This document shows, in pieces, positions 42,662-51,863 of a DNA stretch of 64,000 nt. This stretch comes from Candidatus Schekmanbacteria bacterium (GTDB taxonomy: Bacteria > Schekmanbacteria > GWA2-38-11 > J061), in the NCBI GenBank assembly GCA_016219965.1, contig JACRJM010000009.1, positions 76,553-140,552 on the forward strand, written 5' to 3'. How positions within the stretch are numbered: the first letter of the stretch is position 1; each line of letters opens with the position of its first letter. The notes beneath the pieces were generated by a model. The model worked only from the letters and a program-made list of their open reading frames with translations, ran no database searches and was not told where the DNA came from. Made by a program: the position numbers and the translations under genes.

Positions 42662-43333
42662 ATGGATGATGAAACACATATAATGTTTGAGAATATATTT
42701 GCGGACCTTTTCACTCCTGAGGAGATTGAAAAAAGGAAGAATCTCTGGAAAATATTGTGCCGTGATTTTTTCGAGAAATTCATTAAAAAAGACGACGTGG
42801 TTCTTGACCTTGGAGCAGGTTACTGTGAGTTTATAAATAATGTGAGATGCGGCAAAAAATATGCTGTTGATCAGCACACTCACCCTCAGAAATATGCGAA
42901 CAGTGACGTTAAAGTGATTATCTCAAATAGTTCTTCCATCACTGAGATTGAAGATGAATCAATCGATGTGGTTTTTGTAAGCAACTTCTGGGAGCATATG
43001 AGGGACAGGGATGAGCTTAAGGCTACGCTAAGGGAAGTAAGACGGATGATGAAAAAGGATGGCAGGCTTATAGTTCTTCAGCCCAATATCAGGTATTGTT
43101 ATAAGCTCTACTGGGATTTTTTTGATCATGTTATTCCCTTGAGCCACAAGAGTATGGAGGAAATATTGAAGTTTATGGGATTCAGGATAGAGTACCTTAA
43201 ACCTAAGTTTCTTCCTTACAGCACAAAGTCTCGTTATCCGAAACATCCGTTTTTTGTAAAAACTTATCTGAAACTTCCTTTCCTCCATTATATTTTCGGA
43301 AAGCAGATGGTTGTCGTAGCGGGAAAGAGGTAA
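42662..43333 (+). CDS. Class I SAM methyltransferase (paired with B12 radical SAM)
   Basis: 223 residues from ATG 42662, with AAGAGGAG eight bases upstream; earlier in-frame starts lie within the epimerase gene. Motif I VVLDLGAGYCEFINNV near residue 47, YAVDQHTH, then IDVVFVSNFWEHMRDRDEL and LIVLQPNIRYCYK. The pattern is that of type 11 methyltransferases. Acceptor unknown. Three bases separate it from the following B12 radical SAM gene; three similar neighbourhoods follow in this locus. Confidence 0.83.
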   Translation: MDDETHIMFENIFADLFTPEEIEKRKNLWKILCRDFFEKFIKKDDVVLDLGAGYCEFINNVRCGKKYAVDQHTHPQKYANSDVKVIISNSSSITEIEDESIDVVFVSNFWEHMRDRDELKATLREVRRMMKKDGRLIVLQPNIRYCYKLYWDFFDHVIPLSHKSMEEILKFMGFRIEYLKPKFLPYSTKSRYPKHPFFVKTYLKLPFLHYIFGKQMVVVAGKR

Positions 43334-43336
43334 AAA

Positions 43337-44842
43337 ATGAAAACTCTTTTTATATCAAAGGGACAGGAAACATTAGCAGTAGAATACCTCGCTTCAGTGC
43401 TGAAATCGAAAGGGCATACTGTTAAGCTCCTGTTTGATCCCGGCATCGACGATAACATGGGATTCTGGGATATTTCGCTTCTGAGAAAGATTAATCCCAA
43501 TAACCTCTTCATTGAAGAAATGATATCCTTTGCTCCTGATCTTGTCGCATTATCTTGTCCTCTCAATATGTATCCCTTTGTAAGAAACTCTGCGCGCATG
43601 GTTAAAGAGCATCTGGGTGATGTCCCGGTTCTTGTAGGGGGCGGCCATCCTACGACGGCTCCGGAGTATGTCCTTTCAGATCCGAATATAGATATGGTCT
43701 GTATCGGCGAGGGTGAAGAGCCAATAGCAGATTTGGCGCAGAGGATTGAAGATAAAAAGAGTTATAATGACGTAGAAAACCTATGGGTGAAAACTGCGAG
43801 CGGTATTGTAAAAAATCCTATCAGACCCCTTTTGCAGGATCTGGATTCTCTGCCTTTCCCTGACAGGGAGATTTTTTATTCTTATGGCTGCTTTGCCGGA
43901 AATCTCTATTTTATAGCAGGCAGAGGATGTCCTTTCCAGTGCACCTATTGCTGTCAGCACACATTCAAGGAGATATACAAGGGAAAAGGAAAGTATATCA
44001 GGCTACGCAGTGTTGATAATATCATGAAAGAACTTGAATATGGTGTAAGAAGGTACAATGTGAAACACATCCATTCAGAGGATGATACATTTGCTTTTGA
44101 CCATGACTGGACTAAAGAATTCTGCAGGGAATATAAGAAAAGGATACATGTTCCGTTTTACTGCCATGTAAGACCTGGAACATTAAATGAAGGAGTTCTG
44201 GCTGACCTTGCTGACGCAGGTTGTGTAGGGGTTTTCTTCGGGGTTGATTGCGGCAATTATGAAATGAGAAGGGATATATTGAAACGCCCTGTAACAGATG
44301 ATGTCATTATTGAACAGGCAAAGCTTGTTAAAAAAGCAGGAATAAAGATTTCATGCTCATCCATGTTCGGACTTCCCGGAGAGACTCCCGGGCAGATGTA
44401 TGAGACATTCAATATGATAAAAGGGATTGAAAGCGATTTTGCCTATGCCACAATCTATTATCCGTTTTATGGGACGGAACTCTTCCAGTACGCAGTTGAC
44501 AACGGCTATCTTGATGAAAAAACTGTTGCATTGATAAAGGATGGGAAAGGATCTCTCTATGGTGAGCCTCTTATAAAGACTGAATACAAGGACACGGCAA
44601 TGCTTCTTAAGAATATGCTGCCGTCTTATATGAGGTTTAAAGGATTGAGGTTCATTTTTGATTTAATCTTAAAAAGCAAATCATGTTCTCTGGCAAAATT
44701 AATTAATCTGTTTTTCACACCTTTTTCTTATGCCTCGATCGGAAAATTGAAAAGAAAAGAAATGGCTTCTGTATTCTTGAAGTTTATTGCCTATAAATTG
44801 AGAATTATTTCTCTCCATAAGCTGGCGGCAGGAAAAGAATAA
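43337..44842 (+). CDS. B12-binding radical SAM protein (tandem copy 1)
   Basis: 501 residues. N-terminal cobalamin domain with FISKGQETLAVEYLASVLKS, SCPLNMYPFVRNSAR and VGGGHPTTAPEYVL; radical SAM motif GRGCPFQCTYCCQHTFK near 194; KGKYIRLRSVDNIMKELE, EDDTFAFDHDW, CHVRPGTLNEG and FGLPGETPGQM follow. The last 80 residues are hydrophobic and basic, suggesting membrane or lipid contact. It shares order and many motifs with the next gene, and with 55381-56805, and clearly arose by duplication. Role: perhaps methylation of a lipid-linked sugar or lipid; inferred from context. Confidence 0.88.
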   Translation: MKTLFISKGQETLAVEYLASVLKSKGHTVKLLFDPGIDDNMGFWDISLLRKINPNNLFIEEMISFAPDLVALSCPLNMYPFVRNSARMVKEHLGDVPVLVGGGHPTTAPEYVLSDPNIDMVCIGEGEEPIADLAQRIEDKKSYNDVENLWVKTASGIVKNPIRPLLQDLDSLPFPDREIFYSYGCFAGNLYFIAGRGCPFQCTYCCQHTFKEIYKGKGKYIRLRSVDNIMKELEYGVRRYNVKHIHSEDDTFAFDHDWTKEFCREYKKRIHVPFYCHVRPGTLNEGVLADLADAGCVGVFFGVDCGNYEMRRDILKRPVTDDVIIEQAKLVKKAGIKISCSSMFGLPGETPGQMYETFNMIKGIESDFAYATIYYPFYGTELFQYAVDNGYLDEKTVALIKDGKGSLYGEPLIKTEYKDTAMLLKNMLPSYMRFKGLRFIFDLILKSKSCSLAKLINLFFTPFSYASIGKLKRKEMASVFLKFIAYKLRIISLHKLAAGKE

Positions 44843-44846
44843 CCGT

Positions 44847-46322
44847 ATGAGGATACTTTTCTTTGCAACCGGACAGGAACTGCTTGGCATCGAATACCTT
44901 TCGGCAGCACTTAAAAGGGACGGACATGAAGTTGAGCTTGCCTTTGATCCGGGTCTCGGTGATTTTCTTGGATTCATAGATATTCCACTGTTGAAGAATC
45001 TGACAAATGAGAACTGGTACCTTGAAAAAGTCAGGTCCTTCAAACCTGATCTTGTAGCATTCAGCTGTCTTACAAATCTCTATTCCTTTGCCCGTGATAA
45101 AGCTAGGCTCATAAAAAAACATTTTAATATTCCAGCTGTAATCGGCGGTATCCACCCTACTATTCTCCCCGAGTATGTTCTTGAGAATCCTGATTTTGAC
45201 ATGCTCTGCATTGGAGAAGGGGATGAGGCCATGCCGGAACTTGTCCGGAAGATGGAGAAAGGAGAAGATTATTTCGACACCCGCAATTTTTGGTTCAGGC
45301 GCAACGGGGAGGTTGTAAAAAATCCGGTGCGGCCTCTTATACAAGACCTTGATTCACTTCCTTTCGCAGACAGAAGTCTTTTTTATAAGTATGGATGTTT
45401 CACCGGGACGCTCTATTTTATTTCCGGCAGGGGATGCCCATTTACATGTAGTTACTGCTGTCATCATTTTCTTCAGAAGAAGTACAGCGGGCTTGGAAAG
45501 TACGTGCGTAAAAGGAGTGTTGATAACGTCATCAAAGAAATAAAGGAATGCCTTGGCAGGTACAAAGTAAAATCTCTTTATTCCATGGATGATCTTTTTA
45601 CCATCAATACGGCCTGGATAGAGGAATTCACCGATAAGTACAGAAAAATTTCGAACTTGCCAATTTACTGCCATGTAAGACCGGGAACACTTAACAGGGA
45701 GATTGCTTCAGCACTTGCAAAAGCAAACTGCACGTCTGTTTTCTTAGGTATAGATTCAGGAAGCCCCTTTATCAGGACAAACATAATGAACAGAAATATA
45801 AAGGATGAAGACATATATTCGAATGCCGCACTTCTGCAGGAATTCGGAATAAAGATAACGACATCTCTTATATTCTGCATGCCTGACGAAACTGACAGCC
45901 AGATGATAGAGTCCATTGAAATGGTAAGAAAGCTCAAGACTGATTATCTTTATACTTATATATATTATCCTTTCCCAAATACGGAATCATACAATTACTG
46001 TGTTGAAAAAGGCCTTGTAGATGCTGATACAATGGAAAAAGTAAAAAGAGGAGAAGGCTCGTTCCACAAGAAGCCGCTCATAAAATCTGAATATGCTGAA
46101 CTTGCACAGGTATTGAAAAACATGGCACCCCTTTATGTGAAGTTCCCTTTTCTTAAACCTCTCATATGGTTTATTATGAAGAGACGCTGGATCAGGGCGA
46201 GTGAAATAGTTTTCTTTCTCACTGCTCCTATTACGTATGCGCACTTTGGGCGGGCAAAAATAAAGGAATTTTTTTCTCTTATGAGAATGGCTTTTCTGGC
46301 AAGATTAAGGACGAGGGGATGA
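44847..46322 (+). CDS. B12-binding radical SAM protein (tandem copy 2)
   Basis: 491 residues, four bases after copy 1. Parallel motifs: FFATGQELLGIEYLSAALKR, SCLTNLYSFARDKARL, IGGIHPTILPEYVL, GRGCPFTCSYCCHHFLQ, GKYVRKRSVDNVIKEIKE, MDDLFTINTAWIEEF, CHVRPGTLNREIA. The second acidic segment reads CMPDETDSQM where copy 1 has GLPGETPGQM, so the strand near SAM differs. The C-terminus is again hydrophobic. The pair may act on different positions or chain lengths. Its stop overlaps the next methyltransferase start. Confidence 0.88.
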   Translation: MRILFFATGQELLGIEYLSAALKRDGHEVELAFDPGLGDFLGFIDIPLLKNLTNENWYLEKVRSFKPDLVAFSCLTNLYSFARDKARLIKKHFNIPAVIGGIHPTILPEYVLENPDFDMLCIGEGDEAMPELVRKMEKGEDYFDTRNFWFRRNGEVVKNPVRPLIQDLDSLPFADRSLFYKYGCFTGTLYFISGRGCPFTCSYCCHHFLQKKYSGLGKYVRKRSVDNVIKEIKECLGRYKVKSLYSMDDLFTINTAWIEEFTDKYRKISNLPIYCHVRPGTLNREIASALAKANCTSVFLGIDSGSPFIRTNIMNRNIKDEDIYSNAALLQEFGIKITTSLIFCMPDETDSQMIESIEMVRKLKTDYLYTYIYYPFPNTESYNYCVEKGLVDADTMEKVKRGEGSFHKKPLIKSEYAELAQVLKNMAPLYVKFPFLKPLIWFIMKRRWIRASEIVFFLTAPITYAHFGRAKIKEFFSLMRMAFLARLRTRG

Positions 46323-46831
46323 TGGTTGTGGAAAAGAAGCTTTCATTTGCAAACAACCAGAAATTCAAATTCTTTTTCCCTTATCTCAGGAAAGAGGACA
46401 GAATAATTGACCTCGGGTGCGGGAATATGTGGCTTACAAACTATCTCCGCAGTATGGGTTACAATTGTGTGGGTTTTGATTCAGCACCTCCGGCAGATAT
46501 TGTAGGGGACATAAAAACATACAGATTTAGCTCGTCAAGCTTTGACACTGTCATAGCTCTCGAGATTGTTGAACATGTGGACTGCATAGCAGAGATAAAA
46601 AGGATGTTAAAGCCAGGCGGCCTGCTTATTGTTTCAACGCCTGTGCCGCACTTTGATTTTCTTTTGAGGATAGGAGAGATTTTTTCAATTTTTCAGAAGA
46701 GAACATCACCGCATTCTAACCTTTTTTACATCGAGAAAATCCCCATGAAGCTTGTAGATAAAAAAAATCTGTGCGGGCTTGTGCAGTGCGGTGTTTTTAT
46801 CAATGAAACATCCCGCGGTGGAAATAGATGA
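46319..46831 (+). CDS. Small SAM methyltransferase
   Basis: 170 residues, beginning with ATGATG overlapping the previous stop; AGGGG upstream. Motif I IIDLGCGNMWLTNYL near residue 30, VGFDSAPPADIVGD, then FDTVIALEIVEHVDCIAEIKRMLKPGG and LLIVSTPVPH. It is shorter than most family members and lacks much of a substrate-binding cap; the end after residue 130 is unusual (DKKNLCGLVQCGVF). Paired with a B12 radical SAM gene. Overlaps the flavoprotein gene by four bases. Confidence 0.8.
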   Translation: MMVVEKKLSFANNQKFKFFFPYLRKEDRIIDLGCGNMWLTNYLRSMGYNCVGFDSAPPADIVGDIKTYRFSSSSFDTVIALEIVEHVDCIAEIKRMLKPGGLLIVSTPVPHFDFLLRIGEIFSIFQKRTSPHSNLFYIEKIPMKLVDKKNLCGLVQCGVFINETSRGGNR

Positions 46832-48126
46832 CAGTTGCCATAATAGGAGGCGGCCTTACCGGCCTTACGGCAGCCTATAGACTTTCTTTGAGCGGCGAGA
46901 AAATCATTCTTTTTGAGAAGGACACTGAACTTGGCGGACTAGCCGGAGTAGTAAAAATAAATGACTTTTACCTTGAGAAATATTATCATCACATATTCAC
47001 CTCAGACACAGATGCCGTTGCTCTTATAAATGATATCGGGCTTTCAGAAAATCTTCAGTGGCTTGAAAGCAGGATGGGACTTTATTTCAGAAAAAAGATT
47101 TATTCCTTTGGCACTCCTGTTGACCTTCTTAAGTTCAAACCGCTTTCTCTTATTGATAAACTGCGGTTCGGGCTAACTACGCTTTTCCTAAAATCCTATT
47201 CAAACTGGCAAAAGCTTGAAAACATCACAGCAGTCGAGTGGATGAATAAATATGCCGGCAGGAATGTCTGTAAGGTTATATGGGAACCGCTTCTTGTCGC
47301 GAAGTTCGGTAAAAACTATGACAAGATATCAATGACATGGTTATGGGGGAAAATAAAGCTTCGCGGAAATTCACGGTCTGACAAGGATAACAGGGAGAGA
47401 CTGGGCTATCTCATGGGAAGTTTCGGCCTACTCATTAATAAGCTTGGTGAGGAAATAGAAAATAATGGAGGAAAAATATTTAAAGGTGCTCCGGTTCAAA
47501 AATTGGATCAGGGAGAGAACGGCAAATGGATTATTTCATCGAAAGGTGGGACATACGAGGCTGATAAGGTTCTTTTAACAGTGGCGCCTGCAGAGATTCT
47601 GAATTTATATTCCGGGTTTCCGGAGGACTACAGAAGAAAGATCGGGAATATCGATTATGCAAGTACGGTCTGCATGATACTTATCCTTAACCGTTCTTTT
47701 ACTTATAATTATTGGGAAAACATAAGTGATAACAAGATTCCCTTTGGAGGGGTGATTGAACATACTAACTTTATACATCCAAGCCATTATAATAATCTTA
47801 ACATCCTTTACATATCAAATTATCTGTACAAGGACGAGTCTCTTTATAATATTCCTGACAAAGAGCTCCTAGAAGAGTATATTAATCATCTGAAGGAAAT
47901 GAACCCTGAGTTTTCTCAGGACTGGATTATAGATTACCATGTATTCAGGGATGAATTCGCACAGCCAATAATGAAGCTTAATTACTCGAAAATGATCCCG
48001 GACATTAAGACTCCTGCAAAAAATCTTTTTATTGCGAATATGGCACAAATATATCCTGAAGACCGCGGGATGAATTATGCTGTCAGGCTCGCCGGCGAGG
48101 CAGTAAAAATAATTTTAAAAGGATAG
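46828..48126 (+). CDS. FAD oxidoreductase, UDP-galactopyranose-mutase/amine-oxidase type
   Basis: 432 residues. FAD-binding start VAIIGGGLTGLTAAYRLS, LFEKDTELGGLAGVVKIN, then LEKYYHHIFTSD and the C-terminal FAD contact EDRGMNYAVRLAGEAV. Such proteins in exopolysaccharide clusters resemble both UDP-galactopyranose mutases and protoporphyrinogen-oxidase-like enzymes. The mutase would make a furanose donor; oxidation or reduction of a polyprenyl or sugar is another option. It starts with ATGA overlap, so translationally coupled. No membrane helix. Confidence 0.8.
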   Translation: MTVAIIGGGLTGLTAAYRLSLSGEKIILFEKDTELGGLAGVVKINDFYLEKYYHHIFTSDTDAVALINDIGLSENLQWLESRMGLYFRKKIYSFGTPVDLLKFKPLSLIDKLRFGLTTLFLKSYSNWQKLENITAVEWMNKYAGRNVCKVIWEPLLVAKFGKNYDKISMTWLWGKIKLRGNSRSDKDNRERLGYLMGSFGLLINKLGEEIENNGGKIFKGAPVQKLDQGENGKWIISSKGGTYEADKVLLTVAPAEILNLYSGFPEDYRRKIGNIDYASTVCMILILNRSFTYNYWENISDNKIPFGGVIEHTNFIHPSHYNNLNILYISNYLYKDESLYNIPDKELLEEYINHLKEMNPEFSQDWIIDYHVFRDEFAQPIMKLNYSKMIPDIKTPAKNLFIANMAQIYPEDRGMNYAVRLAGEAVKIILKG

Positions 48127-48130
48127 CTAA

Positions 48131-49993
48131 GTGGCTGCTGAAAAGCCTCGTTTTAAAGAGTATTTAATCATAGCAGGACTTGCCCTTAACTCTCTCCTCT
48201 TAAACGGTTACAGATATGACTATAACCTGCTCGTTTCCTGGCTGAACAGCAATAACAATCGCGAGCTTTTTACCAGAGATCTCTTTGTCAATACGATAGA
48301 CAAGTTTGAGATAAGTTTTTTTTATAATATCGTTGAAAAACTTTCAGCGTTTGTTGATCTGCCAATCCTCTTTTTTCTGATTCACATTTTCACTCTTTAC
48401 CTTGCCTGTATTTTTCTCTTCAGGTTGTCATCTTTTATTGCAGACAGCAACATTGCCGGCTATTTGTCTGTTCTGCTGTTTTCCATGGGGATACGTGAAT
48501 GGGTGGTCGGTGCTCCGCAGATCTATTATTTCTTTGTCCATCATAGTGCTTTTTCTCTTCCATTTTTCTTCCTGGCTCTAGAGCTTTTCCTGAGGGGCAA
48601 TGTAGTCGCCTCTTTATTTCTCCTCGGAATATTGAGCAACTTTCAGATGATGTATGCTTCCTTTGTCGGAACGGCAATTGTCTTTGCTCTTCCATTGAAG
48701 ATGAAGCATGAAGATTTAACTTTTAAAAGGCTTTTTTACGGAGCAGCAGCATTCATTATTCCTGCAATGCCTGTAATATTGAAAGTTCTTACTGGCGCAA
48801 ATGGATTTACTGTAGGAGATGAATGGTACAAAGTTGTGAAATGGGTTCTTTGGATACATATCTATCCTTCGATGTGGGGATTTGAGATGTACAGGAACTT
48901 TATTGTTTATATTATATGTTTTACCGTTGCATTCCGCTCATACCCTGCAGGCTTGATAAAGAGTACGATAAAATCAATGCTGGCAGGGGTGGCTTTTCTA
49001 TGTTTTTTAGGGACTTTCTTCGTTGAGATAGTACCTGTTCCGCTCTTTATCCAGCTTCATCTCTGGCGCAGTACATGGATCTTTTTCATTCTTTCTATAC
49101 CGGTTTTTTCTAATTTTATCTTAAGGACATTTGCTGAGAGTCTGCTTTCAAAATTTGCGGCAGTCTCAACTGCACTTGTCTTTGCAGGATATGTTACAAC
49201 CAGATATAATGACCCGCGCTGCTTTTTCTATACCCCCTATTGGATGCTTCCATTCTTTCTTCTCCTCTCACTTGTAAGCGGAAGTTTCAATGTTCCTGAA
49301 GGTTTCAGAAAAACAGGGAGGATATTGATTGGTATTTTAGCAGTTGTTATTATGGCTGAAAGTACAATTCCTTATATCAGAGGTTCTTTTTTTGATATAG
49401 GAATGTCCCGTCTTTTGATGTTTGTTGCCGCCCTATTGTTTTCATCTCTATTATCTCTTCCGGCAGTAAAAAGCTTTAACGGGAATAAAAGATTTGCTTT
49501 TACGTCGCTCCTTTGTGTCTGCATAAGCTTGCTTGTTATATCAGTTAGAGGGGGAGCATATTTACCTATTAAAGGTTATTATGATGGACGCATGGGAGAA
49601 TGGATTGAGCTTCAGCTTTATGCACGTGACCACACTCCTGTTGATTCACTTTTTATTGTTCCTCCATACAGGGCGAGTCCTGACTTCAGATTTTATTCAC
49701 ACAGGGCAAGCCTTGGGGACTGGGTTGACGGAGGTTTTGCGATATTTTTCGGCAATGACTATGCCAAGGAATGGCTTTCAAGGATGAATTCCATCGGCCT
49801 TGACGGGAGTACTTTATATGATGAAGGATTGGATCTTGAAAGAAAACAATATGCCGAGCTGAATGAGAAAAAAGTACTTGATGCCGCTAGGCGTTTCGGT
49901 GCAGATTATGTAGTGACAGAGAAAGGTTCTGTGCTTCCATTTAAAAAGATTTATGGGAACAGCAGATTCGTGCTTTATAAGATTTTCAATTAG
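48131..49993 (+). CDS. Large multi-pass membrane protein, GT-C-like
   Basis: 620 residues from a GTG at 48131 after AAAAGGAT. The first 510 residues hold about a dozen helices; the first loops have NRELFTRDLFVNTIDKFEIS and GAPQIYYFFVHHSAFSLPFFF. The C-terminal 110 residues are soluble (RDHTPVDSLFIVPPYRASPD, GADYVVTEKGSVLPFK), like the final domain of membrane proteins in this locus. No clear DE/DD motif, so the GT-C call is weaker. Likely sugar transfer or polymer assembly at the inner membrane. Confidence 0.6.
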   Translation: MAAEKPRFKEYLIIAGLALNSLLLNGYRYDYNLLVSWLNSNNNRELFTRDLFVNTIDKFEISFFYNIVEKLSAFVDLPILFFLIHIFTLYLACIFLFRLSSFIADSNIAGYLSVLLFSMGIREWVVGAPQIYYFFVHHSAFSLPFFFLALELFLRGNVVASLFLLGILSNFQMMYASFVGTAIVFALPLKMKHEDLTFKRLFYGAAAFIIPAMPVILKVLTGANGFTVGDEWYKVVKWVLWIHIYPSMWGFEMYRNFIVYIICFTVAFRSYPAGLIKSTIKSMLAGVAFLCFLGTFFVEIVPVPLFIQLHLWRSTWIFFILSIPVFSNFILRTFAESLLSKFAAVSTALVFAGYVTTRYNDPRCFFYTPYWMLPFFLLLSLVSGSFNVPEGFRKTGRILIGILAVVIMAESTIPYIRGSFFDIGMSRLLMFVAALLFSSLLSLPAVKSFNGNKRFAFTSLLCVCISLLVISVRGGAYLPIKGYYDGRMGEWIELQLYARDHTPVDSLFIVPPYRASPDFRFYSHRASLGDWVDGGFAIFFGNDYAKEWLSRMNSIGLDGSTLYDEGLDLERKQYAELNEKKVLDAARRFGADYVVTEKGSVLPFKKIYGNSRFVLYKIFN

Positions 49994-50011
49994 GAGTAGT
50001 ACAATACGGAT

Positions 50012-50821
50012 ATGGTAAAAACATCAAGAGATACAGCTTGCGAGCTTTATACGAAGGAATATTTTCTAAGCCAGAACTGCGACGGCTATGAAGATTTCAT
50101 TAAAGACAAGGGACTTTCCTATATCAAGTGGAAGCAGGTTTCAATGCTTGAGGTAAAGCCTGGGAATATTGTTCTTGATGTTGGATGCGGGCGGGGAGAA
50201 CTTCTTTATAACTGTCTGAGTAAAGGTGCAGTTGCAATTGGCATTGATTATTCTTCTTCATCTGTGGAGATATCACGGGAGACTTTGAAAGGAGAGGGGA
50301 GGTCTATTGTCTTAAGGGCATCAGCGGACAGCCTTCCCTTCACCGACAGCAGCATTGACAGGATCATCATGGGTGATGTGCTTGAGCATATTTCTCCGGA
50401 GGAAGCGCGCCGCTTCATAAGCGAGACATCAAGAGTACTAAAAGAAGGGGGGATTGTCCTGATTCACACAAGTCCCAATATCTATTTCATGAAGTTTGCC
50501 TTTCCTCTGATAAAGTTCTTTTTTCGCGTCACTGGAAAAACAGAAATGATAAAGAATTTTTTAAAGCATGTTACAAAGGATAATTACATCTACCACATGA
50601 AGGAGTACAACCTCTTCAGCTTAAAAAGATTGGTTGCAGGTTCAACTCTTAACTTTAAAGTCTGGCTCGACAGAGACCTGATGCGTGGAGGAGAAAGCCG
50701 TTTTACTTCGAATCTTGCCGAGTCTAAATTTTTCAGATTTATCGAAAAAATCCTGTCCATGTATCCCTTTGTACTGTTCTTCTCCAACGACCTTTGGGCA
50801 AAAGGTACAAAGCGTTCTTAA
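50012..50821 (+). CDS. Class I SAM methyltransferase
   Basis: 269 residues. Motif I IVLDVGCGRGELLYNCL near residue 50, VAIGIDYSSSSVEISRE, then LPFTDSSIDRIIMGDVLEHISPEEARRFISE and GGIVLIHTSPN. Type 11 methyltransferase pattern; the C-terminal 100 residues are basic and partly hydrophobic, as for substrates at the membrane. It belongs to the set of small methyltransferases placed beside glycosyltransferases and B12 radical SAM genes. Acceptor unknown. Confidence 0.85.
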   Translation: MVKTSRDTACELYTKEYFLSQNCDGYEDFIKDKGLSYIKWKQVSMLEVKPGNIVLDVGCGRGELLYNCLSKGAVAIGIDYSSSSVEISRETLKGEGRSIVLRASADSLPFTDSSIDRIIMGDVLEHISPEEARRFISETSRVLKEGGIVLIHTSPNIYFMKFAFPLIKFFFRVTGKTEMIKNFLKHVTKDNYIYHMKEYNLFSLKRLVAGSTLNFKVWLDRDLMRGGESRFTSNLAESKFFRFIEKILSMYPFVLFFSNDLWAKGTKRS

Positions 50822-50825
50822 ATAA

Positions 50826-51857
50826 ATGAATACAAATATCCCTCTTGCCTCAGTAATAGTTGTAAACTGGAACGGCAGGGAGTTTATATTTGAATGTATT
50901 GATTCGCTCCTAGCCCAGTCCTGGCAGTCTCTCGAAATAATTGTTGTTGATAATGGCTCAACTGACGGCTCTGATATTGAGCTTGTAAACAGATACGCCA
51001 GCCGGATACGTTTGATAAAAAAAGATTTTAACACTGGCTTTGCTGCCGGAAACAATACAGGCATAAGAGAGGCAAAAGGCGAGTTCATATTTCTCTTAAA
51101 CAGTGATGCTGTTGCAGAGAAAAACTGGATAAAAAATATTGTTGAGGCGGGAGAAAGAAATCCTCACTCAGGGATGTTCGCAAGTAAAATACTTCAATAT
51201 GACAACAGGGAGATAATCGATAATACCGGACATCTCATTTACAGGGACGGGCTTAACCGCGGACGCGGACGGCTTGAAAAAGATTTCGGACAATTTGACA
51301 TAGAAAGCGAGATTTTTTTTCCAAGCGGTTGTGCCGCCTGCTACAGGAAAAAAATGCTGGATGATACCGGCCTGTTCGATGAGGATTTCTTTGCATACGG
51401 AGATGACACTGATATAGGTTTAAAATGCAGGGTGGCCGGATGGGGATGCACCTATGTTCCAACTGCCATTGCTTATCACCGCTATTCCGGTTCCAGCTCT
51501 GCTTATTCCAAACTCAAGGCTTTCCATGTTGAAAGAAACAGAGCATGGATTTCAGTAAAATATTTTCCTCCCCTTGCCCTTGCGATAAGTCCGTTTTATA
51601 CTCTTTTAAGATTTTCACTACAGGCGTACGGCGCTCTTTCAGGAAAGGGAGCAGCAGGGAAGTTCAGGGCAGAATATTCTGCATTTGATCTTATCATTAT
51701 TCTGCTAAAAGCTTATGCTTCGGCAATAAATGGGCTTCCAAAGATGCTGGAAAAAAGAAAGAAAATTAAGAATATCTCAAAAGTGAGTTCTAAGGAATTT
51801 AACAGATGGCTTAAAGAATTTACAATAAGTGCAAGAGAGATTGCATTAAAAGATTAA
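50826..51857 (+). CDS. GT2 glycosyltransferase (rhamnosyltransferase-like)
   Basis: 343 residues. ASVIVVNWNGREFIFECIDSL, VDNGSTDGSDIEL, TGFAAGNNTGIREAKGEFIFLLNSDAVAE, and FFPSGCAACYRKKMLDDTGLFDEDFFAYGDDTDIGLKCRVAGW form a full GT-A set of the WbbL/rhamnosyltransferase kind. LLNSDA gives the metal-binding acidic residue. The C-terminus is amphipathic. It likely extends a lipid-linked oligosaccharide. Four bases from the methyltransferase and six from the next radical SAM gene. Confidence 0.9.
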   Translation: MNTNIPLASVIVVNWNGREFIFECIDSLLAQSWQSLEIIVVDNGSTDGSDIELVNRYASRIRLIKKDFNTGFAAGNNTGIREAKGEFIFLLNSDAVAEKNWIKNIVEAGERNPHSGMFASKILQYDNREIIDNTGHLIYRDGLNRGRGRLEKDFGQFDIESEIFFPSGCAACYRKKMLDDTGLFDEDFFAYGDDTDIGLKCRVAGWGCTYVPTAIAYHRYSGSSSAYSKLKAFHVERNRAWISVKYFPPLALAISPFYTLLRFSLQAYGALSGKGAAGKFRAEYSAFDLIIILLKAYASAINGLPKMLEKRKKIKNISKVSSKEFNRWLKEFTISAREIALKD

Positions 51858-51863
51858 ATTAAA

